From an uncultured Lachnospiraceae bacterium (GTDB lineage Bacteria; Bacillota; Clostridia; Lachnospirales; Lachnospiraceae), in NCBI GenBank assembly GCA_947650005.1, contig CANSTU010000004.1, positions 23,819-87,818 on the forward strand: a DNA stretch of 64,000 bases. The letters are read 5' to 3'. The notes beneath the pieces were generated by a model. It was not told where the DNA came from. It was given only the letters and a program-made list of their open reading frames with translations, and did no database searches. Below, one piece after another: positions 1 through 8,472 of this stretch (position 1 is its first letter; the number at the start of each line of letters is the position of its first letter). The position numbers were made by a program, and so were the translations under genes.

Positions 1-55
1 CGGGGAGATGCCATGCCTTCAGTTGAACATGCTGGGCCAAGGGCCGCCCTCTATT

Positions 56-1057
56 CTACCAGTTATTCACCGCATGCTCCGCAAAAGAAACCACATCCCG
101 CACCTGCAGACAGGTTCCGTCGTCCAGCACGGCGTGTCCCGTAAACGTGCCGAACATCTGATGGCAACAGTTGTCCACCCACAGAAGTTTCGTCCGCGTC
201 GTCCGGTCATATACGGGCACCAAGGTCAGATCCAGCCTGCCTTCCCGATCCGTCAGATGCCACGGCTCTTTGTAATCAGCCCCCAGCGTAAAATCCACCT
301 TGCCGAGCTTATGGGATTTTCCCCCGTAAAAGAGCATATTTTCGCTGGCCGTATCCGTATTTCCAAAGCCGCAGCCTAAGTTAAAGCCGAACATTTCCCC
401 ATCTATCCAGCCGCTCCCGTTGCTCCAATACCACTCGTTATGGAAGGGCCATACCCCGCGGCCCCAGTCCAGGATGCCAAAGGAATCCCTTTTATCAAAG
501 CGCCACTCCTGATCCCCTGCGCGCACCGCTCCCTCCGCCGTCAAGCAGTTGATCTTGTGATTGTAATAAAAGGCATGGGCGTACTCGTCAAAGGGCAGGT
601 TAATGACCAAGGAATCCGGATTGTTCCGCCGCAGTCGGATGGCCGTCTCTACGCCGCCCCAGCTGCAACGCAGCGTCCGCACATCTTCCAATGTCTCAAA
701 GCTCATATGAACGCCGTTCTTGTTATACGACAGCAGGCTGTCGCGCTCCGCATCCTTGGGCATATGCAGGCTCCCAAAGGGAAGCGGAAGGATCTCGTTC
801 AGATCCAGAAGCTTCTGCCCTTTCACAAAATCGAACAGCATCAGACTTACCTGCCCCGCATAGGAGGCGTGTCCGATGGTGAACTGCAAGCAGAGATGGT
901 CGTTCGAGATCTGATAAAAATCCCACTCCTTGATCCGCCACGGCGGCGCCTTAATCGCCTTTCTGTCATACGTAAACGTGCTCTTTCTGGAAAATCCCGG
1001 TATGGGCCTCCCTTTTTTATCCAGAACTGGTCCCCTTTTTGTCAGTTCTTTCTCCAT
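56..1057 (-). CDS. DUF2804 family protein
   Basis: ORF 56..1126; internal start MEKELTKRGPVLDKKGRP preferred because AAAGGAGAGGGGG lies just upstream; sequence resembles DUF2804 proteins. Confidence 0.75.
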   Translation of the reverse strand: MEKELTKRGPVLDKKGRPIPGFSRKSTFTYDRKAIKAPPWRIKEWDFYQISNDHLCLQFTIGHASYAGQVSLMLFDFVKGQKLLDLNEILPLPFGSLHMPKDAERDSLLSYNKNGVHMSFETLEDVRTLRCSWGGVETAIRLRRNNPDSLVINLPFDEYAHAFYYNHKINCLTAEGAVRAGDQEWRFDKRDSFGILDWGRGVWPFHNEWYWSNGSGWIDGEMFGFNLGCGFGNTDTASENMLFYGGKSHKLGKVDFTLGADYKEPWHLTDREGRLDLTLVPVYDRTTRTKLLWVDNCCHQMFGTFTGHAVLDDGTCLQVRDVVSFAEHAVNNW

Positions 1058-1122
1058 ATCCCCCTCTCCTTTCTCCGCTCCCCGTTCCGTCTCCCCCAGA
1101 CGGAACGGATTTGTCGCCCCCA

Positions 1123-3705
1123 TCATCGCTTCAGCCGACGTATGACCTTAAACATTTTGTTGATGTCCACCGGCTTTGCCAGATGTTCATTCATTCCCGC
1201 ATCCTTTGCCATTGCGACGTCCTCTTCAAACGCGTTAGCCGACAGCGCTATGATGGGCACGGTTCCAGCATCCGGACGATCCAGGCTACGGATTACGCGT
1301 GTAGCCTCATATCCGCTCATGACCGGCATCATCAAATCCATGAGCACACAATCAAATCCTCCCAATTCGGATGCCGCAAAGGCTTCCGCAGCGGCTTTTC
1401 CGTCGTTCGCGGTCACAACCTTTGCGCCTGCCTCCTCCAGCATAAACTTTACGATTTCACAATTGATCTCATTATCCTCCGCCAAAAGGACACACATCCC
1501 GGCAATGTCGCTGCGAATGTTCCGCTCTTCGTCCACAGGCCGCGCGCTCCACGCCTCATCTACCTGAACGGACAGAGTAATCTGAAATACGCTTCCTTTA
1601 CCGATCTGGCTGTCCACTTCAATGGTCCCCTCCATCTGGTCTGCCAGCTTTTTCGCGATGGACATGCCAAGCCCGACGCCGCTATAGTGAGTCCTTGCCC
1701 CATGATGTTCCTGCGTAAACGGCTCGAAAATATGCTTTTTAAAGTCGTCCCCAATACCGATTCCGGTATCTTCGATCACAAACTGGTAACTGGCGATCCC
1801 GCTACGATAGGCGGTCTGCGTAACCTGGACAAAGACGGAACCATCGGGCCGGTTATATTTGATGGCATTGTCGATAACATTCATCAGAATCTGCTTCAAG
1901 TGCAGCGGATTTCCGATCAGCCTGCTGTGCTGCAACTCTATCCCCTCCAATACCAGCCGGATACCCGCCTCCTCCGCCTGGATGGACATGATCGTAATGC
2001 AGTCTTCCAAAATATCATGAAGGTCAAAGGGCTCCTCCACCGCCGCCGGCCTTCCGCTATCCAGCTTGCTAACCTGAAGCACGTCGTTGACCAGGGACAA
2101 AAGATGCTGCGTTGACACGCGGATTTTCTCCCGGCAACTTCTCTGCCGCTCCACATCGTCCTGGCAATTCTCCATGATGGCCAGCATTCCCAGGATCCCA
2201 TTGATGGGCGTACGCAGATCGTGGGACATATGCGAAAGGAATTCGCTCTTTGCCGAGTTGGCCCGTCTCACCTTCTCCAGCAGCTCCATGATGGCCTGCT
2301 CCTGCTTCTTGCGCGTCACCATGGTATCCGTGATATCCTGATGGTATCCGTTCAGACAGACGCCCGGTTTCTTAAATTTTTTATCCGGCACTCCGCCGCA
2401 GCGAACATAGATTTTGCCCAATTGCGGGTGATGCCAAGGGTAGATCACCTCGGAACGCCCGATCTCTAACATCTCCTGCACCGATTCCTGCACCATCTCC
2501 ACATAATCAGGCTCAATATTTTCAAACCAGTGTCGATAGCACTCCTCCGGCTCGATCTCGTCCGATACGCCTAAGAGAATCCGCATGGTCCGGTCCGCGT
2601 ACATCCTCGGCCGACAGCCCTCCTCCAGCTCGATGGTCCAGATACCGGTTCTAGCGCCCTCCAGAATGTCTTCCAGGCTCTGCCTTGCCTCCAGCTTATA
2701 TTTTTCCTCCTGCTCCACCACGGCATTCACATCCCGCAGGGCAAAAATTGCACAATTCCCCTCCTCCTTCTTTTCTGTGGCGGAAAAATGGACCTCCATG
2801 TATTTCAGCCCGTAAGAATTATCCTGCACCTGATAGCGAACATAGAACTTCTTTTTGGTCTTAAGCTGAGATAGCACATAATCTTTTTGGGTCACATCAC
2901 GGAGCCGTTTTTGATCCCGCAGAGCCACGCACTTGGAAATATAATGTTGCGTAGCCGCCTGATAACCGTCTTCAAAGTTGATAGCCCAATCCATCCTCAG
3001 CAGTTCGCTGTCCCGGTATATTTCGCATTCGTCTGTGTCGAAGTTTACCTTATAGATGCCCATATAATCCACGCTGAGGGCATGGAGAACGTCATAGCTC
3101 CTCTTTTGAAGCTCGCGGACCAGATTGCGCCGTTTCAGGGAGGATACGATAAAGTATGCCGCCGTCTGGAGCATATTCGACGCGTATTCCAGCGACTTCA
3201 CAGGCGGATTATCCACCCCGTAAAAACCGATGATTTCTTTGCCATTATAAAGGGGGACCACCACAAGGGAATGGATATTCTGCTGTTTTAAGTTCTCATA
3301 TTGAAGGGGGTCGTCCTCCCGGATATCTTCCAGTTCCTCAATGACGATATGCCTGCCGATCCTGAAATTCCGATACCAGACCATACATACCTCTGGAGGG
3401 ACGTTCTGGAGATTTTCCTTTTCCGGCTTCACTCCGTCGGCCACCCACTCATAGGTGTTGTCATCGCCGCCGGCCTCGTTTCGCTCAAATATATAGGTAC
3501 GCTCCCCGTTCAGCGCCTTTCCCAAGTGTTCCAGCAATACTCCCAGCGACTGATCCGGAGTCTCCTCCAGCAGTGCGACACGAAGCCCTTCATTGATGAC
3601 GGCCTCCAGATTCTGAACGCTTTGCATACCACAGTGCAGCTCATGGCTCCCGGTATCCGATGCATTCCTGCCGGGCCGTTCCAAAAGCTCCCTTGAATAA
3701 TCCAT
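1123..3705 (-). CDS. Hybrid sensor histidine kinase/response regulator (GAF/PAS-like sensor, HisKA, HATPase_c, REC)
   Basis: SEFLSHMSHDLRTPINGILG H-box, DTGIGIG and GVGLGMSI ATPase motifs, C-terminal VLLAEDNEIN...DLMMPVMSGYEA receiver. Confidence 0.93.
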   Translation of the reverse strand: MDYSRELLERPGRNASDTGSHELHCGMQSVQNLEAVINEGLRVALLEETPDQSLGVLLEHLGKALNGERTYIFERNEAGGDDNTYEWVADGVKPEKENLQNVPPEVCMVWYRNFRIGRHIVIEELEDIREDDPLQYENLKQQNIHSLVVVPLYNGKEIIGFYGVDNPPVKSLEYASNMLQTAAYFIVSSLKRRNLVRELQKRSYDVLHALSVDYMGIYKVNFDTDECEIYRDSELLRMDWAINFEDGYQAATQHYISKCVALRDQKRLRDVTQKDYVLSQLKTKKKFYVRYQVQDNSYGLKYMEVHFSATEKKEEGNCAIFALRDVNAVVEQEEKYKLEARQSLEDILEGARTGIWTIELEEGCRPRMYADRTMRILLGVSDEIEPEECYRHWFENIEPDYVEMVQESVQEMLEIGRSEVIYPWHHPQLGKIYVRCGGVPDKKFKKPGVCLNGYHQDITDTMVTRKKQEQAIMELLEKVRRANSAKSEFLSHMSHDLRTPINGILGMLAIMENCQDDVERQRSCREKIRVSTQHLLSLVNDVLQVSKLDSGRPAAVEEPFDLHDILEDCITIMSIQAEEAGIRLVLEGIELQHSRLIGNPLHLKQILMNVIDNAIKYNRPDGSVFVQVTQTAYRSGIASYQFVIEDTGIGIGDDFKKHIFEPFTQEHHGARTHYSGVGLGMSIAKKLADQMEGTIEVDSQIGKGSVFQITLSVQVDEAWSARPVDEERNIRSDIAGMCVLLAEDNEINCEIVKFMLEEAGAKVVTANDGKAAAEAFAASELGGFDCVLMDLMMPVMSGYEATRVIRSLDRPDAGTVPIIALSANAFEEDVAMAKDAGMNEHLAKPVDINKMFKVIRRLKR

Positions 3706-3717
3706 AAACTGCCCTCC

Positions 3718-3999
3718 CTATATTCTGTATAGATGAATACCGAAATCCATCCCGAATGCTTCTGTCCCCTCTTTTCTCCTATTGTCCCTGCCGTTCAGTA
3801 TCACAAACGGAAGACGCATCGTTTTATCCCCCGTTTGACATACAAAAAGAGGCGGCCCGCTTGGCTGCGGACCACCCTCCGGCCCAAAATCCAGCCACAA
3901 GCCTCCGCCCGCTTTTCCTTTCGCAGGAACGTCTCGCTTATGCGGTAATCTCTCATAGAGGGCTGTAATCTTTTCCGTATCCGGCCGCTTTATGTTCAT
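3718..3999 (-). pseudogene. Remnant of the N-terminus of a large serine site-specific recombinase
   Basis: MNIKRPDTEKITALYERL resembles the conserved N-terminus (ITALYERLSRDDE...) of Clostridial resolvase/large serine recombinases; downstream sequence does not continue the domain. Confidence 0.4.
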
Positions 4000-4194
4000 A
4001 ATAGGCTCCATTCGGGCGGCCGGCCCGTTTACATATCCACATTGTACCATAACCGGAATCGTTTGTCACGGTTTTGCACCGAATTAAACGGGACAGGCGC
4101 ACTGACGGTTCCTTATCCCACCCCTGTCAGGATACCGTCCGGAGCAGAATGGAAAAATAACCACTGGAGGAACGCCTCAGACCTACCATCCTAT

Positions 4195-5007
4195 TCATTC
4201 CTTCGATATCCACGGTATTTCGTTGAAACAGTTGAAGAATTCGCCGTTATCCCAATTGGGTTCCGGACGGTAATCATAGGCTACGCCGTCTATGCAGAAG
4301 TTGGAACAGCTGTCAGTGGCCATGGAAAGTTTCACCACATCCCCGTTGGCCAACGTCAATTCCAGACAGGCACATTGATTCCCGCAGTCTGCCCCACCCA
4401 AAATATAGGTTGCGTTGCTAAACCAGTCTTCCAGTTTATTCAGTGTTTCTGCATCCGTTATGGTTTGGCTGTAAAGCTGCCAATCTGTTAAAATAGAATT
4501 CACGTTCAATGTTGCGGATACAATATCCTTGATTTCGGAAGCATCATAGTTTTGAAAGCCGGTTTTCTCTATCAACATGATCTGTATATAGTCGCATAGC
4601 TTAGGCGTTTCTATGAGGGCCTCCATCATTCCCTTCTCCTCATCATAATAAGTATAATATAAGTACCCTCCTTCAAATCCCCTCATTTCTATATCATTAT
4701 AATCATTATAGATAATCTGCCAGCCGGTTTCCTTATGTCCTTCCCACCTCTTATCCGACGGTTCTCCATCCAAATCCAGCGCTTCTATCTGCCCTGCTAA
4801 CCATCTTTGATCCTCCCCTGTAGGAACATAGTAATATGAGTGGTATTCCCTTATCATGGAAGGCTGTACCTCTATGCAGACCTTGTCTGCTTCCGGCTGT
4901 TCATAAAGCGTCACATTGTATGCGGCGTCCTTTCCTATCGTTGTTTCTTCTGTCTGCAATGCAACGCTTTCTTCAAGGTCGGCTTTCGTTCTGAAGCTCC
5001 CTCTCAA
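4195..5007 (-). CDS. Hypothetical protein, possibly a 5'-truncated gene
   Basis: Long ORF with normal composition but only a TTG start overlapping another short frame; no ATG/SD and no N-terminal signal sequence. Confidence 0.45.
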   Translation of the reverse strand: MRGSFRTKADLEESVALQTEETTIGKDAAYNVTLYEQPEADKVCIEVQPSMIREYHSYYYVPTGEDQRWLAGQIEALDLDGEPSDKRWEGHKETGWQIIYNDYNDIEMRGFEGGYLYYTYYDEEKGMMEALIETPKLCDYIQIMLIEKTGFQNYDASEIKDIVSATLNVNSILTDWQLYSQTITDAETLNKLEDWFSNATYILGGADCGNQCACLELTLANGDVVKLSMATDSCSNFCIDGVAYDYRPEPNWDNGEFFNCFNEIPWISKE

Positions 5008-5311
5008 GGCTCTTTTTGTTATAGCTGATTACCTCGGCATAGGCTAATTCTGTAGCGGTCTTGGTCTGCTCCTTGCAGAAAACGGAGCAGCGTACCTATT
5101 GTACTGACCAGGATAGCCTGGACCATCCAGCGCGGGCTTGACAGAAATATGGCCAAAGGATATCCTATCACTAAGAACTTATCCAGAGAAAGGATCTATG
5201 CTTTGGGAAATCAAGCGTCTCATGGAAGCTGCTAAAAAGCGAGCCATTTTCCCAAACTTGTACTCCTTCTGCCCTGCGGGAATCAACGATTACATAAAGG
5301 AGGTATCGTCT

Positions 5312-5908
5312 ATGCTGCCCACCAGAGAAGAAGCGCACCGGCTCCTGGAGGAAGCCGAACTGCATAACCCCGGCCCCTGGGGAGATCACAGCCGAGTGGC
5401 CGCGCGTTGCGCGGAAAAAATTGCCGTATGCTGTAAGGAACTAGATTCCGAAAAGGCTTACATCCTGGGACTGCTTCATGACATCGGCCGCAGGTTCGGC
5501 GTCCGCCACCTGGGACACGTTTACGACGGCTATCACTATATGAGAAGGCTCGGATATGACGAAGCCGCCAGAATCTGCCTCACCCATTCCTTTGTGGAAA
5601 AAGATCTGCAGGTCTATGTGGGAAAACACGATATCTCCCAGTCCGAGGAAAAGGAACTTTCCGCTACGCTTTACGCCCTGGAATACGACGAATACGACCG
5701 CCTTATCCAGCTCTGCGATTCCCTCGCGGGTGCCGAAGGCGTCATGGATATGGAAGCTCGGATGCTGGATGTGAAAAAGCGATATGGGTTTTATCCACCG
5801 TGTAAATGGGATGCCACCCTCAGGCTGAGGACATACTTCGAGGAACGGATGGGAAGGGATCTGTATGATGTGGTAGGTAGACCCGCAGACACATCGGGCG
5901 GCTTATGA
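5312..5908 (+). CDS. HD-domain phosphohydrolase
   Basis: Motif GLLHDIGRRFGVRHLGH and H..D; SD AAAGGAGG upstream of ATG at 5312 (ORF track start 5138 likely too long). Confidence 0.85.
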   Translation: MLPTREEAHRLLEEAELHNPGPWGDHSRVAARCAEKIAVCCKELDSEKAYILGLLHDIGRRFGVRHLGHVYDGYHYMRRLGYDEAARICLTHSFVEKDLQVYVGKHDISQSEEKELSATLYALEYDEYDRLIQLCDSLAGAEGVMDMEARMLDVKKRYGFYPPCKWDATLRLRTYFEERMGRDLYDVVGRPADTSGGL

Positions 5909-6166
5909 AAACGGCATAAGAATATATATCGTAAGGGGAGAGGAAGGGAATGTAAGGCTTTTCTCCTCCCCTTTTCCAAGCAGGATCATCCAAAGGCTAT
6001 ATAGCCGATTTTATTTTTTCTAAAGAAATCCTTTATAAATTTTATTTCTTTTTATGAAATCCTTCACACGCTGGACACATTTCTCCTGTATTATGGTTTT
6101 CAGATAGATGGACAACACCTATTGTTTAAACTATCTCCCCCCTCATAAGAATATGTGTCAAACGGC

Positions 6167-6210
6167 ACACCAAAACAGGCCATCGCGAACGCGGCGGCCT
6201 GTTTTGGTGT
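6167..6210. repeat. Perfect 15-bp inverted repeat (possible terminator or operator)
   Basis: ACACCAAAACAGGCC - 14 nt - GGCCTGTTTTGGTGT. Confidence 0.6.
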
Positions 6211-6442
6211 GAAAAAGGTGCAATGTTCAAACCATTGATCCGTAGAAAGGTTAAAGGAACAGCCTCCGCCCGTTGATCATTTCCCGGCACAGGGTAAAAA
6301 AGAAAATTTTCATTTGATCCTACCGAACCGTTTTTCCCCTCCGTGCGTCTAATGATTGTAATGGCCTGATAGTCCGGACCGGGCCGTAGTTTTTGAGAAT
6401 CCAAGACAGATGCCGTCTGCAGCGGCAGAATCCGAGGAAATC

Positions 6443-6964
6443 ATGAATACACTACTCAAGAAGGCAAAGCGCCGGGATGCGCAGGCATTTGTTGCGCTCA
6501 TGCAGGAAAACACCAAAGATATGTATAAAGTGGCCATCGCCATCCTCTCCAATGACGAGGATGCGGCGGACGCCATTCAGGATACCATCTTAACCTGTTG
6601 GGAGAAGCTTACCACGTTAAAGCAGGATGAATTCTTTAAATCCTGGCTTACCAGAATCCTAATCAATAAATGCAACAGCATCCTACGTAAAAGGCGAAAA
6701 CTAGTGCCAGATGACAGTATGATGGACATGCAGACCGGCTGCGAATGTCCCGGCTATCAGAATGCCGAATGGAATGAAATGCTCCGGTGTGTGGATGAGA
6801 AATACCGTGTCATCCTTGTTCTATACTACGCAGAAGGTTTTAAAATCAAGGAAATCAGCGAAATCCTCCGGGAGAGCGAGAGCGCCGTAAAACGCCGTCT
6901 CGTGGAAGCCCGGAAACAGATGGAGCAGGCCTATTATCCTGAGAAAGGGAGGAAGCGCAGATGA
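6443..6964 (+). CDS. RNA polymerase sigma factor, sigma-70/ECF family
   Basis: Region 2 (DEDAADAIQDTILTCWEKL) and region 4 (YAEGFKIKEISEILRESESAVKRRLVEARK) signatures; stop overlaps next start (ATGA). Confidence 0.9.
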   Translation: MNTLLKKAKRRDAQAFVALMQENTKDMYKVAIAILSNDEDAADAIQDTILTCWEKLTTLKQDEFFKSWLTRILINKCNSILRKRRKLVPDDSMMDMQTGCECPGYQNAEWNEMLRCVDEKYRVILVLYYAEGFKIKEISEILRESESAVKRRLVEARKQMEQAYYPEKGRKRR

Positions 6965-8358
6965 AGCAGACTGATAAAATGATCTCCGCCATCCAACAGG
7001 ATATCGAACTTCCTGCAGTTGTAACCCGGAAAGCCCAAGAGGCCTTCCAGCAGATCTTGATGGAAGGCGGAAAGGAAACGAAAGAAATGGAATCATCCGT
7101 TCACAAAATATCCCATACAGCAACCGATCAGGTACGATCCAACCAATTAAAGCCATATGCTTCCCACAGGCGGAGAGGGGAAAAGCGCCTTCCCGCAGCA
7201 GCAAAAACAGCCGCAGCCGTAGCAGCCATCCTCCTTCTGTCCTTCGGCCTGTGCGCAGCCAATCCGGTGCTGGCCGCCAAAATCCCCATCATTGGACGTC
7301 TTTTTTCCATGTTACAGGGGAGTTTGGAGTATCCCGGCGACTATACGGATTATACCCAGCCTTTGGAGGAAACCCCTCCGGTTTCCGAAGATGCCGATTC
7401 CTCCTTTTCCCAGACCGTTAACGGCGTGACCGTTACCCTCTCGGAAATCTACTGCAACCAGGAGGCTATGAGCCTTTCCATGATGATTCAGGCCCCGGAA
7501 CCCTTCCGGGATCAAATTGCAACTACTTTGGAGGGCACCTATCTTTCTTTGGAGGCCAGTTCCCGCTTCTCCTTCCGCCCTGAGCCCTACGTGGGAAACA
7601 ACAGCCTAACAGGCAGCTTTATAGATGATAAGACCTTCATTGGCGTCTGGCGCGTGGATATGCAGGAGCTGCTTCTCGATGAGTCTCAGATTATTGAACT
7701 TTCCCGCCAGGCACAGCAAGAGGGCCGGGAATTTCCCATCACCCCAGAAGTCATAGACCAGTACGGCATCCGTCTCGATCTTCCAAAACAGTTCACCCTG
7801 CAGCTGGATCTGGCGCGGATCGTCGGCAACCTGGCTAATCCGGTTCCCCTCGACTACGGTATGAGCGCAGAGGAACTGGAGTCACTATCCGACCAAGAGT
7901 TTCAAGAGCTCCACGCTCGCGTTACCTCTCAGGCTGGTATGGAGCAATATCCCAACACCAGTGAACATTACTGGTTTGACGGTCCCTGGAGTTTTAGTAT
8001 TCCTGTCACCGTAAATGCCACCGAAAACAAGGATATCCCCGTCCACGATTTTAACGACGCCGGGATCGGCCTGGAGTCCCTCCTCCTTACCCCTTTTGAA
8101 TTGCGGGTCAACGCCCGTATGGAAGGAGGCGACTACATCCCTATTCTTCTGGATGCCCAGGGAAAATGGATGGATCCCGGCTCGGGAGATGTATCCATCC
8201 TCCCTATATCCGGACATGATGTTTCAGAGGTTACCGTCTATCTGTGCGACTTCACTTTGTGGTATGATGAGGTCAAAGCCTATCGAGATCAGCCCAGCCT
8301 AAAGGATTACCTGGAACAGTATGCCTCTTACCGCCGGACCGTCACACTTTCCCGCTAA
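6961..8358 (+). CDS. DUF4179-type membrane protein, probable anti-sigma factor
   Basis: Cytoplasmic N-terminus, single TM AAAVAAILLLSFGLCAANPVLAAKIPIIGRLF, translationally coupled to the ECF sigma gene. Confidence 0.8.
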   Translation: MKQTDKMISAIQQDIELPAVVTRKAQEAFQQILMEGGKETKEMESSVHKISHTATDQVRSNQLKPYASHRRRGEKRLPAAAKTAAAVAAILLLSFGLCAANPVLAAKIPIIGRLFSMLQGSLEYPGDYTDYTQPLEETPPVSEDADSSFSQTVNGVTVTLSEIYCNQEAMSLSMMIQAPEPFRDQIATTLEGTYLSLEASSRFSFRPEPYVGNNSLTGSFIDDKTFIGVWRVDMQELLLDESQIIELSRQAQQEGREFPITPEVIDQYGIRLDLPKQFTLQLDLARIVGNLANPVPLDYGMSAEELESLSDQEFQELHARVTSQAGMEQYPNTSEHYWFDGPWSFSIPVTVNATENKDIPVHDFNDAGIGLESLLLTPFELRVNARMEGGDYIPILLDAQGKWMDPGSGDVSILPISGHDVSEVTVYLCDFTLWYDEVKAYRDQPSLKDYLEQYASYRRTVTLSR

Positions 8359-8472
8359 AGGGATGACAAACGCATGAATGTTCCGCCCGGTCCCTTTGGC
8401 TCCAGTGCCCGCTTCGGCGCAAAAGGGGCCGGGCAGCGCATTCTCGCGTTTCAGCGATCCGCACTTACCTTC

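Noticed and set aside
440-2115. Plus-strand ORFs 440-1567 and 1039-2115
   Set aside because: Antisense shadows of the DUF2804 and histidine kinase genes.
8359-8472. Imperfect GCCCGGTCCCTTT/AAAGGGGCCGGGC stem between convergent genes as terminator
   Set aside because: Long loop, one mismatch and no U tract; not strong enough to list.
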